Positions 1-5,791 of a stretch of 9,351 bases of DNA are shown here, piece by piece. The notes below the pieces were generated by a model. That model was not told where the DNA came from. It worked only from the letters and a program-made list of their open reading frames with translations, and did no database searches. The stretch is from CAYVBE01 sp964448935 (GTDB taxonomy: Bacteria; Planctomycetota; Brocadiia; SM23-32), in NCBI GenBank assembly GCA_964448935.1, contig CAYVBE010000167.1, forward strand, positions 1 to 9,351. The letters are read 5' to 3'. The position numbers and the translations under genes were made by a program. Every line of letters starts with the position of its first letter. Within the stretch, counting starts at the first letter, position 1.

Positions 1-2
1 AG

Positions 3-125
3 CGCGGCGACTCCGTGCTGGAGGCCGGCCGGTTCACCGTCACCGTCGGCGGCTCATCGCCAAGCCCACGCAACAAGCAGTTAGGGGCGTCCGTACCCAC
101 TGTGGGAACGTTCAAGTTGCGATGA
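3..125 (+). CDS. C-terminal end of a probable GH3 beta-glucosidase/beta-xylosidase (partial)
   Basis: This is the last 40 codons of a gene that enters from the left edge, read in frame 3 and ending at TGA 123-125. The peptide contains GRFTVTVGGSSPSPRN and ends GTFKLR. This resembles the last strands of the fibronectin type III-like domain that closes many family 3 glycoside hydrolases, where a 'G-F-x-V-x-VGGSS' strand is followed by a short loop and a final 'G-x-F-x-L' strand. The family call rests on this short tail only; the catalytic domains lie outside the window. An adjacent exported sulfatase on the same strand fits a polysaccharide-utilisation setting. The stop overlaps an ATG at 122-124, but that ATG is probably not the start of the next gene. 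Another secreted protein with an immunoglobulin-like end remains possible. Confidence 0.6.
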   Translation, partial: RGDSVLEAGRFTVTVGGSSPSPRNKQLGASVPTVGTFKLR

Positions 126-159
126 AGCAGTGCGCCGGCGGCCGCAGACGCTACATCTG

Positions 160-178
160 CCGGAGCCGCGCGCTCCGG
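160..178 (+). terminator. GC-rich hairpin after the GH3 stop, weak terminator candidate
   Basis: CCGGAG (160-165) and CTCCGG (173-178) form a perfect 6-bp stem around a 7-nt loop, 35 nt after the upstream stop codon. No T-run follows, so it is not a classical intrinsic terminator. It could mark a Rho-dependent end or be chance in GC-rich DNA. Confidence 0.25.
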
Positions 179-205
179 TCTCCGCGGACGTACCGTTGCC
201 CCGTT

Positions 206-233
206 TTGAAAGCGCGCCTGGCGTCGTTACAAT
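206..233 (+). promoter_or_regulatory. Sigma70-type promoter for the sulfatase gene
   Basis: TTGAAA (206-211, five of six matches to the -35 consensus) and TACAAT (228-233, five of six to the -10 consensus) are separated by 16 bp. Transcription would begin near 240, leaving a leader of about 30 nt before the ATG at 272. This supports the short sulfatase start and suggests the gene can be expressed independently of the upstream hydrolase. Confidence 0.6.
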
Positions 234-271
234 CAGCTTCCGTTGCGAACACACCACAGCAGGTACACCTC

Positions 272-1843
272 ATGGCCATCGGACGCAGGGATTTCCTCAA
301 GGGCGCGGCGGCGGGGCTTGCGGGGCTTGGGCTGCGGCCGGGTTCGTTGGCACAGGCAGGCTCCGGCCCCGAGGGACGGCCGAATATCCTGTTTTTCTTC
401 AGCGACGACCACACCTCACAGGCGATCGGCGCCTACGGGTCGCGCATCAACCGGACGCCCCACATTGACCGCATCGCGCGCGAAGGTGCGGTGTTCGAGA
501 ACAGCTTCTGCACCAACTCCATTTGCGCACCCAGTCGCGCCGTCGTCCTGACCGGCCGCCACAGCCACCTGAACGGCGTGCTCAGCAACCGGAAGAAACG
601 CCTGGACACGTCCCAGGCGCTGTTCCCGCGCCTCCTGCAGGGGGCCGGCTACCAGACGGCCATCGTCGGCAAATGGCACCTGAGCATCGAACCGCCGGGG
701 TTCGACTACTGGGAGGTGCTGCCCGGCCAGGGCTCCTACTACAACCCGCGCTTCCGCACCGCCGATGGGGGGAAGCAGTACACGGGGCACTCGACGGAGA
801 TCATCACCGACCGCGCGCTGCGCTGGCTGCGCGAGGGCCGCGACGACACCCGACCGTTCCTGCTCATGTGCCAGTACAAGGCCACCCACCGCAACTGGAT
901 GCCGGGGCTCGACTACGTCCACCGCTACGAGGACGAACGCATCCCCGAGCCCGACACGCTGTTCGATGATTGGGCGGACAACGCCTCACCCGCACGCCAC
1001 CAGAACATGACCATCGCCAGCACCATGAACCTCTCCTGGGACCTGAAGGTCTCACCGCCTCTGGCGAGCATGGACAAAGGCGACCTGCCCCGCTTCGCGC
1101 GCGGTATGACGCCCGAGCAGCTCAAGGCCTGGGACGCCGCCTACGTGCCGCGCAACGAGGCGTTCCGGCAGGCCGACCCGCGGGGCAAGGACCTGGTGCG
1201 GTGGAAATACCAGCGCTACATCAAGGACTACCTGCGTTGCGCGGCGGGCATTGACGACGGCGTCGGCCGGCTGCTGGACTTCCTGGACCGCTCCGGGCTG
1301 GCGCGGAACACCGTGGTCATCTACTGCGCCGATCAGGGCTTCTACCTGGGCGAGCACGGGTGGTTCGACAAGCGGTGGATGTACGAGGAATCCCTCAAGA
1401 TGCCCTTCATCGTGCGCTGGCCGGGAATGGTGGAGCCCGGCAGCCGGGTGAAACCGATGATCCAGAACCCGGACTACGCGCCGACGTTCCTGCAGATGGC
1501 CGGCCTGGAGCCGCCCGAGGGCATGCAGGGCAGGAGCCTGCTGCCGCTGCTGCGGGGCGAGGTGCCCGGCGACTGGCGGCACTCGATCTACTACCACTAC
1601 CACGAGCACGGCGGGCACGGCGTGCCCCGCCACTACGGCGTCCGCACCGAGCGCCACAAGCTCATCCGCTTCTACGCCACCGACGAGTGGGAGTTCTACG
1701 ATCTGCAGGAAGACCCGGACGAGCTCCACAACGTCTACGGCACGGACCGCTATGCGGCCGAAATCCGCCGCCTCAAAAAAGAACTCCGCCGCCTGCGCCA
1801 GATCTACAAAGACGACACCGGCGCCCCCATGCCGACGGGTTGA
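272..1843 (+). CDS. Tat-exported S1-family formylglycine-dependent sulfatase
   Basis: A 523-residue arylsulfatase-superfamily (S1) enzyme predicted to remove sulfate esters from an extracytoplasmic sulfated sugar or polysaccharide. The N-terminus has a twin-arginine signal (RRDFLK, residues 5-10), a hydrophobic Ala/Gly/Leu stretch and a likely AQA cleavage site after residue 29. The signature CAPSR lies at 85-89; Cys85 should be converted to formylglycine. Metal-site residues appear as Asp45-Asp46 and Asp354-Gln355, and other expected active-site residues at Lys134, His136, Lys203, His206, His362 and Lys367. The C-terminal part (HYGVRTERHKLIRFY, then EFYDLQEDPDELHN) is the usual sulfatase tail. 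The start at 272 is chosen because the Tat signal begins there, AGGT lies 8 nt upstream, and the promoter falls just before it; an in-frame ATG at 122 would bury the signal. Substrate is not readable from sequence; the GEHGWFDKRWMYEES block resembles N-acetylglucosamine-6-sulfatase-like groups. A maturase gene is not in the window. Confidence 0.93.
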   Translation: MAIGRRDFLKGAAAGLAGLGLRPGSLAQAGSGPEGRPNILFFFSDDHTSQAIGAYGSRINRTPHIDRIAREGAVFENSFCTNSICAPSRAVVLTGRHSHLNGVLSNRKKRLDTSQALFPRLLQGAGYQTAIVGKWHLSIEPPGFDYWEVLPGQGSYYNPRFRTADGGKQYTGHSTEIITDRALRWLREGRDDTRPFLLMCQYKATHRNWMPGLDYVHRYEDERIPEPDTLFDDWADNASPARHQNMTIASTMNLSWDLKVSPPLASMDKGDLPRFARGMTPEQLKAWDAAYVPRNEAFRQADPRGKDLVRWKYQRYIKDYLRCAAGIDDGVGRLLDFLDRSGLARNTVVIYCADQGFYLGEHGWFDKRWMYEESLKMPFIVRWPGMVEPGSRVKPMIQNPDYAPTFLQMAGLEPPEGMQGRSLLPLLRGEVPGDWRHSIYYHYHEHGGHGVPRHYGVRTERHKLIRFYATDEWEFYDLQEDPDELHNVYGTDRYAAEIRRLKKELRRLRQIYKDDTGAPMPTG

Positions 1844-1868
1844 TCCACTGCGCCCTCAGAAACGACAT

Positions 1869-1950
1869 CCACCGCAGAGACGCGGGGGACGCTGAGAACG
1901 GCGTATCGGGCTTCGCATCTTTCTCCGCACGCTCTGTGCGTCTGCGGTTG
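1869..1950. repeat. Imperfect inverted repeat of the 'CCGCAGAGACGC' family
   Basis: The left arm near 1869-1900 carries ACCGCAGAGACGC. The right arm, 1921-1950, carries GCGTCTGCGGTTG, the same motif in reverse complement with a 2-base gap. The arms enclose about 20 bp and could form a long imperfect hairpin starting 26 bp after the sulfatase stop. From general knowledge, hairpins built on 'CCGCAGAGACGCAGAG' recur between genes in many environmental bacterial genomes. This could be a decayed miniature element and may also help end transcription. Confidence 0.6.
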
Positions 1951-2064
1951 GAAAGCGTATCCGGAGGCGGACGCGACTGAGCGCGTCCCTCCAAACGGCG
2001 GCACGTGCCATCCATCGCGCGAGTGTATAATGGGCCATCCAGCCCGGGAGATCTCTCCAATTGT

Positions 2065-2093
2065 CATTGCGAGGGGCCGCCAGGCCCCGCGGC
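2065..2093. repeat. Palindromic intergenic element beginning CATTGCGAGGGG
   Basis: CATTGCGAGGGGCC starts at 2065. GGGGCC (2073-2078) and GGCCCC (2083-2088) form a perfect 6-bp hairpin with a 4-nt loop, and GCCGC/GCGGC (2076-2080 and 2089-2093) offer an alternative pairing. A related start, CATTGCGAAGGGTC, occurs at 2944, just before the other direct-repeat copy. It resembles the short 'GTCATTGCGAG' dispersed repeats seen in many genomes. Confidence 0.45.
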
Positions 2094-2101
2094 GACCTCG
2101 T

Positions 2102-2124
2102 CGCTCTCTGCGTCCCTGCGATGA
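2102..2124. repeat. Copy of the 'CTCTGCGTCTCTGCGG' repeat
   Basis: Twenty of 23 positions match the copy at 3054-3076, in the same orientation. It is also related in reverse complement to the left arm at 1869. The two copies sit on opposite sides of the toxin-antitoxin operon, but one precedes its neighbouring 70-bp repeat and the other follows it. Confidence 0.55.
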
Positions 2125-2137
2125 GTCGTCGGCCGTC

Positions 2138-2210
2138 AAACAGCCTCAGCCGGGCTCGGCTGATCTACACAATTTTCGTGCGATGGACCGGCGTAGAGCG
2201 TGTGTCACAG
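2138..2210. repeat. Left copy of a ~70-bp degenerate direct repeat with 7-bp hairpin
   Basis: This copy matches 2965-3037; across the best part (2144-2203 against 2971-3030) 49 of 60 bases agree without gaps. Near its start TCAGCCG (2146-2152) and CGGCTGA (2157-2163) form a perfect 7-bp stem with loop GGCT. The stem is identical in both copies while the loop differs. It begins about 85 nt past the HEPN stop codon in the direction of that gene, with no T-run following. Confidence 0.7.
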
Positions 2211-2246
2211 GGGTCCGGCCTGCCCGGAGACGGCGCGGCTTTGCGC

Positions 2247-2591
2247 TCACGCGGATGTGTCGCCCAGAACGCCCTGAAGTACATCCACCAGGGGCGGCAG
2301 GTCATTCTGGACGGTTCGCCAGACGATGTCCAGATTGACATCGTAGTATGCATGCACCAGGCGATGCCGCATGGCGATGATGTCATCCCAGGGGAGTTCT
2401 GGGATCTGCAACCGGACATACGGATCAATTCCAGCGGCGGCCTCGCCGATGATCTCCACCGATTTCACGATCGCCAGCACAAGTTGACGGTCGGAGTCCA
2501 GGTCTTTCCGCTCGCGACCGTGGGCAAACGAAAGCGCGTCGGTGGCCGCGTCGAGCATGTGCTGGAGGCGGATTCTGTCCTCACGCTTCAT
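2247..2591 (-). CDS. hepT: HEPN-domain toxin, HepT/DUF86 family
   Basis: A 114-residue, largely helical protein of the HepT (DUF86) family, the RNase toxin of HEPN/MNT toxin-antitoxin pairs. The diagnostic R-x4-H-x-Y motif is RHRLVHAY, with Arg75, His80 and Tyr82; Arg and His form the ribonuclease site of the dimer. The preceding segment IIGEAAAGI (about 47-55), followed by IPELPWDDI, is also typical of the family. In characterised pairs the partner nucleotidyltransferase AMPylates the motif tyrosine and silences the toxin, so Tyr82 is the predicted target. The ATG (2589-2591) overlaps the end of the MNT gene by 11 bp, with GAGGT just upstream inside that gene, implying translational coupling. 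Length is close to the family norm and all motif residues are present, so it appears intact. Its RNA target cannot be told from sequence. Confidence 0.9.
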   Translation of the reverse strand: MKREDRIRLQHMLDAATDALSFAHGRERKDLDSDRQLVLAIVKSVEIIGEAAAGIDPYVRLQIPELPWDDIIAMRHRLVHAYYDVNLDIVWRTVQNDLPPLVDVLQGVLGDTSA

Positions 2592-2880
2592 AGACGACCT
2601 CGGCCTGATCGAGCACCTGTTCCCGGAAATGGGGGCTCAGGTCTTGCGGAGTGCGCAGGTCAACCGGGCGGTCAAGTATCTCCGACAGTCGCCGTGTCAG
2701 CCCGCCCATTCCGATCAGGCCCGGAACGTGGCCCGGCTCGAACTCCACCAGCACGTCCACGTCGCTCTGCGGGCCGAATCGGTCGCCCAGAACCGACCCG
2801 AAGAACGCCAGCCTTCGGATATGGTGCCGCCGGCAGAAGTCGGCGATCTTCTCTTTGTCCACTGTCACCTGCAGCGGCAT
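2581..2880 (-). CDS. mntA: MNT-domain antitoxin, minimal nucleotidyltransferase (MntA type)
   Basis: A 99-residue minimal nucleotidyltransferase. The active-site motif G-S-x10-D-x-D is clear: Gly28-Ser29, then Asp40 and Asp42 within SDVDVLVEFEPG, and a likely third carboxylate at Asp74 (RPVDLRT). This family is the antitoxin that pairs with HEPN toxins and adds AMP to the toxin's active-site tyrosine. The start at 2880 is chosen because the domain begins there and GGAAGG lies about 9 nt upstream; an in-frame ATG at 2997 would add 39 residues of no family resemblance, running through the promoter. It is the first gene of a two-gene operon and overlaps the HEPN start, the usual antitoxin-first arrangement for this class. 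All catalytic residues are present, so an active enzyme is expected. Confidence 0.9.
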   Translation of the reverse strand: MPLQVTVDKEKIADFCRRHHIRRLAFFGSVLGDRFGPQSDVDVLVEFEPGHVPGLIGMGGLTRRLSEILDRPVDLRTPQDLSPHFREQVLDQAEVVYEA

Positions 2881-2905
2881 AGCAGCACCTTCCGGAAACC
2901 CATAG

Positions 2906-2933
2906 CCGAGACTCTCGGTGTGATTATACCGAG
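2906..2933. promoter_or_regulatory. Overlapping inverted repeats at the toxin-antitoxin promoter
   Basis: CCGAG (2906-2910), CTCGG (2914-2918) and CCGAG (2929-2933) allow two mutually exclusive pairings. The second extends to CTCGGT/ACCGAG (2914-2919 and 2928-2933) and straddles the -10 hexamer. Such a site suits an operator for autoregulation. No binding partner is evident in the sequence, so this is inference. Confidence 0.4.
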
Positions 2934-2952
2934 TGCCAGGCGGCATTGCGAA
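2923..2952 (-). promoter_or_regulatory. Promoter of the MNT-HEPN operon
   Basis: Read on the minus strand, a perfect TATAAT (2923-2928) lies 18 bp downstream of TTCGCA (2947-2952, four of six consensus matches). Transcription would start near 2916, about 36 nt before the MNT ATG. The candidate -35 falls in the CATTGCGAAGGG repeat start. Confidence 0.55.
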
Positions 2953-2964
2953 GGGTCTGAAGAG

Positions 2965-3037
2965 AAACGGCCTCAGCCGGGGGCGGCTGAGCTCCACGGT
3001 TTCCGTGCGGCGGACCGGCGTAGGGCATGTAGCGCAG
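2965..3037. repeat. Right copy of the ~70-bp degenerate direct repeat with 7-bp hairpin
   Basis: This is the partner of 2138-2210. TCAGCCG (2973-2979) and CGGCTGA (2984-2990) form the same 7-bp stem, here around loop GGGG. It lies about 100 nt past the valS stop codon in the direction of that gene and just upstream of the toxin-antitoxin promoter. Together the two copies bracket the operon. Confidence 0.7.
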
Positions 3038-3053
3038 CCGCAACCCCATTGGT

Positions 3054-3076
3054 CGTTCTCTGCGTCTCTGCGGTGA
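3054..3076. repeat. Copy of the 'CTCTGCGTCTCTGCGG' repeat downstream of valS
   Basis: CTCTGCGTCTCTGCGGTGA is the cleanest copy of this repeat in the window. It starts 14 bp past the valS stop on the transcribed side and matches 20 of 23 positions with 2102-2124. Its reverse complement matches the ACCGCAGAGACGC arm at 1869. Confidence 0.6.
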
Positions 3077-3090
3077 AGGGACCGTCCGTC

Positions 3091-5760
3091 CTACTCGAGG
3101 TCGGCCAGGTTCTGGATGACGACCTTCAGTTCGGCGCGCAGTTCCTCCGCACGGTCCATCTTGCCCTGGACCACTTCCTCGGGCGCCTTGGTGAGGAAAT
3201 CGGTGTTGTGAAGGGTGGCGTCCACGGATTTGATGCGGCCCTGGAGGTCTTCCTTCTGCTTCTCCAGGCGCGCACGCTCCTCCGCGACGTCCACCAGGCC
3301 CTCCAGGGGCATGAAGACCTGCAGCGTGCCGACCACCGTGGTGACGCAGTGCGGCGGCTTGTCGGCCTCGACGCCGTGTTCAAGCCGGTCCAGCACGGCC
3401 ATCTGCTCCAGGCAGTCGCTCCGCCTGCCGATTATGGCGTCGGTCTCCTCGTCGGGCGCGCTGATAGTGATGGGCACCGGCCGGCGCTCGGGGATGCCCT
3501 TCTCTTTGCGCAGGTTGCGGACCGCGCGGATGATCTCCTGGAGCAGGTCCATCTGCTCCTCCAGCCCCTCGTCGCGTCGGGCGGGATCGCCGGTGGGCCA
3601 GTCGGCGCTGACCAGCGCCTCCGCTTCCAGACGGGCGGCGGCGTCGAGGCCGGATTCGAGGGCCTGCTCTTTCAGCTTCTGCCACAACTCCTCGGTGATG
3701 AACGGCATGTAGGGGTGCAGCAACCGGAGGCCCGCGTCGAAGACCGTCGCCAACGTCTCGCGCGCCGCGGCGGACGGGACGTCGTCCAGGCGGGGCTTGA
3801 CGATCTCCAGGTACCAGTCGCAGAACTCGTGCCAGAAGAAGTCGTAAATGTCGCTTGCCGCCTCGTGGTCGTGGAAGCCCTCCAGCTTTTCCGTGGCGGA
3901 CTCGACGGTGGCCTGCAGCCGGCTCAATATCCAGCGGTCCTCGAAGGTGAGGTCGGCGGCGGAACCCTCCGCCTCGCAGTCCGCCAGGTTCATGAGTGTG
4001 AAGCGCCCGGCGTTCCATATCTTGTTGGCGAAGTGCCGCCCCATCTCGAACCGGCTGGCGCTGAGCTTCAGGTCCTGCCCCTCGGGCGAGAGCATGATGA
4101 GGCACCACCGGGCGGCGTCGGCCCCGTGCTCCTCGATGACGTCTATGGGGTCAATCCCGTTGCCCAGGGATTTGGACATCTTCCGCCCCTGTTCGTCCAG
4201 GATGTTGCCGTGGATATAGACGTCGCTGAAGGGCACCTCATCCCTGAACTCGATGCCCATCATGACCATCCGGGCGACCCAGAAGTAGATGATATCGCGC
4301 GCGGTGACCAGGGTGTCGGTCGGGTAGTAGCGCTCCAGATCGGCCGTCTCGTCGGGCCAGCCGAGGGTGCTGAAGGGCCAGAGGGCGCTGGAGAACCAGG
4401 TGTCCAGCACGTCCTCATCCTGGCGCAGTTCGGTCGAGCCGCACTCGGGGCACTCGTCCGGCATCTCGCGGGCGACCACGGGCTCCTTACACCCCTGGCA
4501 GTAGTAAACCGGGATGCGGTGGCCCCACCAGATCTGGCGGCTGATGCACCAGTCGCGCACCTCGTCCAGCCAGCTCAGGTAGAAATCCTTCCACCGGGCC
4601 GGGTGGAACTCCAATCGGCCGTCCCGGGCGGCCTGCGCGGCCTTCTCCGCCAGCGGTTTGACGCGGACGTACCACTGGTCGGAGAGCGCCGGCTCGATGA
4701 CGGTGTGGCAGCGGTAGCAGTGCCCGACCGAATGGGTGTAGGGCTCGACCTTCTCCAGCAGCCCGCGCTCCCGCAGGTCCTCGATGAGCGCCTCGCGACA
4801 CTCGAAGCGGTCCATCTCCTCGTAGCGGTCGCCGGCCTCGATGGTCATCAGACCGTCCTCGTCAATAACGACGACCGCCGGCAGGTCGTGGCGCTGCGCT
4901 ATCTGCCAGTCGTTGGGGTCGTGGGCGGGCGTGACCTTGACGGCGCCGGTGCCGAACTCCGGGTCCACCCAGTCGTCGGCGATGACGGGTATCTCGCGGT
5001 CCAGGATGGGCAGGACCAGCGTCTTGCCCACCAGGCCGCCGTAGCGGTCGTCGGCGGGATTGACCGCAACCGCGGTGTCGCCCAGCATCGTCTCCGGCCG
5101 CGTGGTAGCGACTGTGACATAGCTGTCCGGATCGTCCTTGAAGGGATACCGTATGTGCCACAGGTGCCCTTCGTGCTCCTCGTGCTCCGTCTCGATGTCG
5201 CTGAGCGCGGTGCGGCAGCGGGGGCACCAGTTGACGATGTATTTGCCCCGGTAGAGCAGCCCCTTCTCGTGGAGCCGGATGAAGGTCTCCAGCACGGCGC
5301 GGCTGAGCCCCTCGTCCATGGTGAACCGCAGCCGGTCCCAGTCGCAGGAGCAGCCGAGGCGCTTGAGCTGCTCGATGATGCGGCCGCCGTATTCGTCCTT
5401 CCACCGCCAGACGCGCTCGATGAACTTCTTCCGGCCCAGGTCACGGCGGTGGAGCCCTTCTTTGGCGATCTGCCGCTCCACCACGTTTTGGGTCGCGATG
5501 CCGGCGTGGTCGGTGCCGGGCACCCACAGGGCGTTGTAGCCCTGCATGCGGCGGAAGCGGATGTAGATGTCCTGGAGGGTGTTATTGAGGGCGTGGCCCA
5601 TGTGCAGCTCCGCCGTCACGTTGGGCGGCGGGATGACGATGGTGTAGCTCTCGCCCGGCTCATCGGGCTCGGGGTGGAAGTGTCCACCCTCGGTCCAGAA
5701 CCGGTAGACGCGGTCCTCCAGGTCTTGCGGGGCGTAGGTGCTGGGCAGTTCGGCGGTCAT
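3091..5760 (-). CDS. valS: Valyl-tRNA synthetase
   Basis: An 889-residue class I aminoacyl-tRNA synthetase, a normal length for bacterial ValRS, that charges tRNA-Val in the cytoplasm. The N-terminal block IPPPNVTAELHMGHALNNT holds the HIGH-type motif HMGH (53-56). The CP1 editing domain shows TTRPETMLGDTAVAVNP (about 219-235) and TPAHDPND (277-284), used to clear mischarged threonine. Cysteine pairs CPRC (179-182), CYRC (348-351), CQGC (421-424) and CPEC (437-440) suggest two zinc knuckles. ISRQIWWGHRIP (407-418) and KMSKS (527-531) complete the catalytic core, followed by the anticodon-binding helical domain and a C-terminal charged coiled-coil arm (about 820-889). It is the last gene of the lysC-cimA-valS series; its ATG is 31 bp after cimA, with AAGG upstream. 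Long open frames on the opposite strand are antisense shadows. Confidence 0.98.
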   Translation of the reverse strand: MTAELPSTYAPQDLEDRVYRFWTEGGHFHPEPDEPGESYTIVIPPPNVTAELHMGHALNNTLQDIYIRFRRMQGYNALWVPGTDHAGIATQNVVERQIAKEGLHRRDLGRKKFIERVWRWKDEYGGRIIEQLKRLGCSCDWDRLRFTMDEGLSRAVLETFIRLHEKGLLYRGKYIVNWCPRCRTALSDIETEHEEHEGHLWHIRYPFKDDPDSYVTVATTRPETMLGDTAVAVNPADDRYGGLVGKTLVLPILDREIPVIADDWVDPEFGTGAVKVTPAHDPNDWQIAQRHDLPAVVVIDEDGLMTIEAGDRYEEMDRFECREALIEDLRERGLLEKVEPYTHSVGHCYRCHTVIEPALSDQWYVRVKPLAEKAAQAARDGRLEFHPARWKDFYLSWLDEVRDWCISRQIWWGHRIPVYYCQGCKEPVVAREMPDECPECGSTELRQDEDVLDTWFSSALWPFSTLGWPDETADLERYYPTDTLVTARDIIYFWVARMVMMGIEFRDEVPFSDVYIHGNILDEQGRKMSKSLGNGIDPIDVIEEHGADAARWCLIMLSPEGQDLKLSASRFEMGRHFANKIWNAGRFTLMNLADCEAEGSAADLTFEDRWILSRLQATVESATEKLEGFHDHEAASDIYDFFWHEFCDWYLEIVKPRLDDVPSAAARETLATVFDAGLRLLHPYMPFITEELWQKLKEQALESGLDAAARLEAEALVSADWPTGDPARRDEGLEEQMDLLQEIIRAVRNLRKEKGIPERRPVPITISAPDEETDAIIGRRSDCLEQMAVLDRLEHGVEADKPPHCVTTVVGTLQVFMPLEGLVDVAEERARLEKQKEDLQGRIKSVDATLHNTDFLTKAPEEVVQGKMDRAEELRAELKVVIQNLADLE

Positions 5761-5791
5761 GGTGTGTTACCTTGTGCGGGAAGGTCGCGGC

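Larger units (their letters stand above)
1844..2246. other. Convergent intergenic region rich in repeats
   Basis: These 403 bp lie between the ends of the plus-strand sulfatase gene and the minus-strand HEPN gene. They hold no convincing gene. They do hold an inverted pair of 'CCGCAGAGACGC' repeats, a GGGGCC/GGCCCC hairpin, a third related repeat copy and the left copy of the 70-bp direct repeat, each listed separately. Open frames crossing the region have no family resemblance, no good ribosome-binding site, and run into antisense of the HEPN gene. Confidence 0.7.

Noticed and set aside
122..271. N-terminal extension of the sulfatase from the ATG that overlaps the upstream stop (ATGA)
   Set aside because: The 50 added residues are Arg/Cys-rich without family resemblance, would place the Tat signal internally, and contain the promoter at 206-233. 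The ATG at 272 has a ribosome-binding site.
2026..2031. TATAAT on the plus strand in the sulfatase/HEPN gap
   Set aside because: No acceptable -35 lies 16-18 bp upstream and no plus-strand gene follows, so it is probably chance or part of a repeat.
2030..2882. Plus-strand open frames at 2030-2338 and 2061-2882
   Set aside because: They run through repeats and then antisense to the HEPN and MNT genes, without a convincing ribosome-binding site or family match.
2881..2997. Longer MNT start at 2997
   Set aside because: The extra 39 residues cover the perfect TATAAT and part of the direct repeat and show no nucleotidyltransferase resemblance.
1869..3076. CRISPR array
   Set aside because: The repeats are few, degenerate, in both orientations and unevenly spaced, and no cas genes are present.
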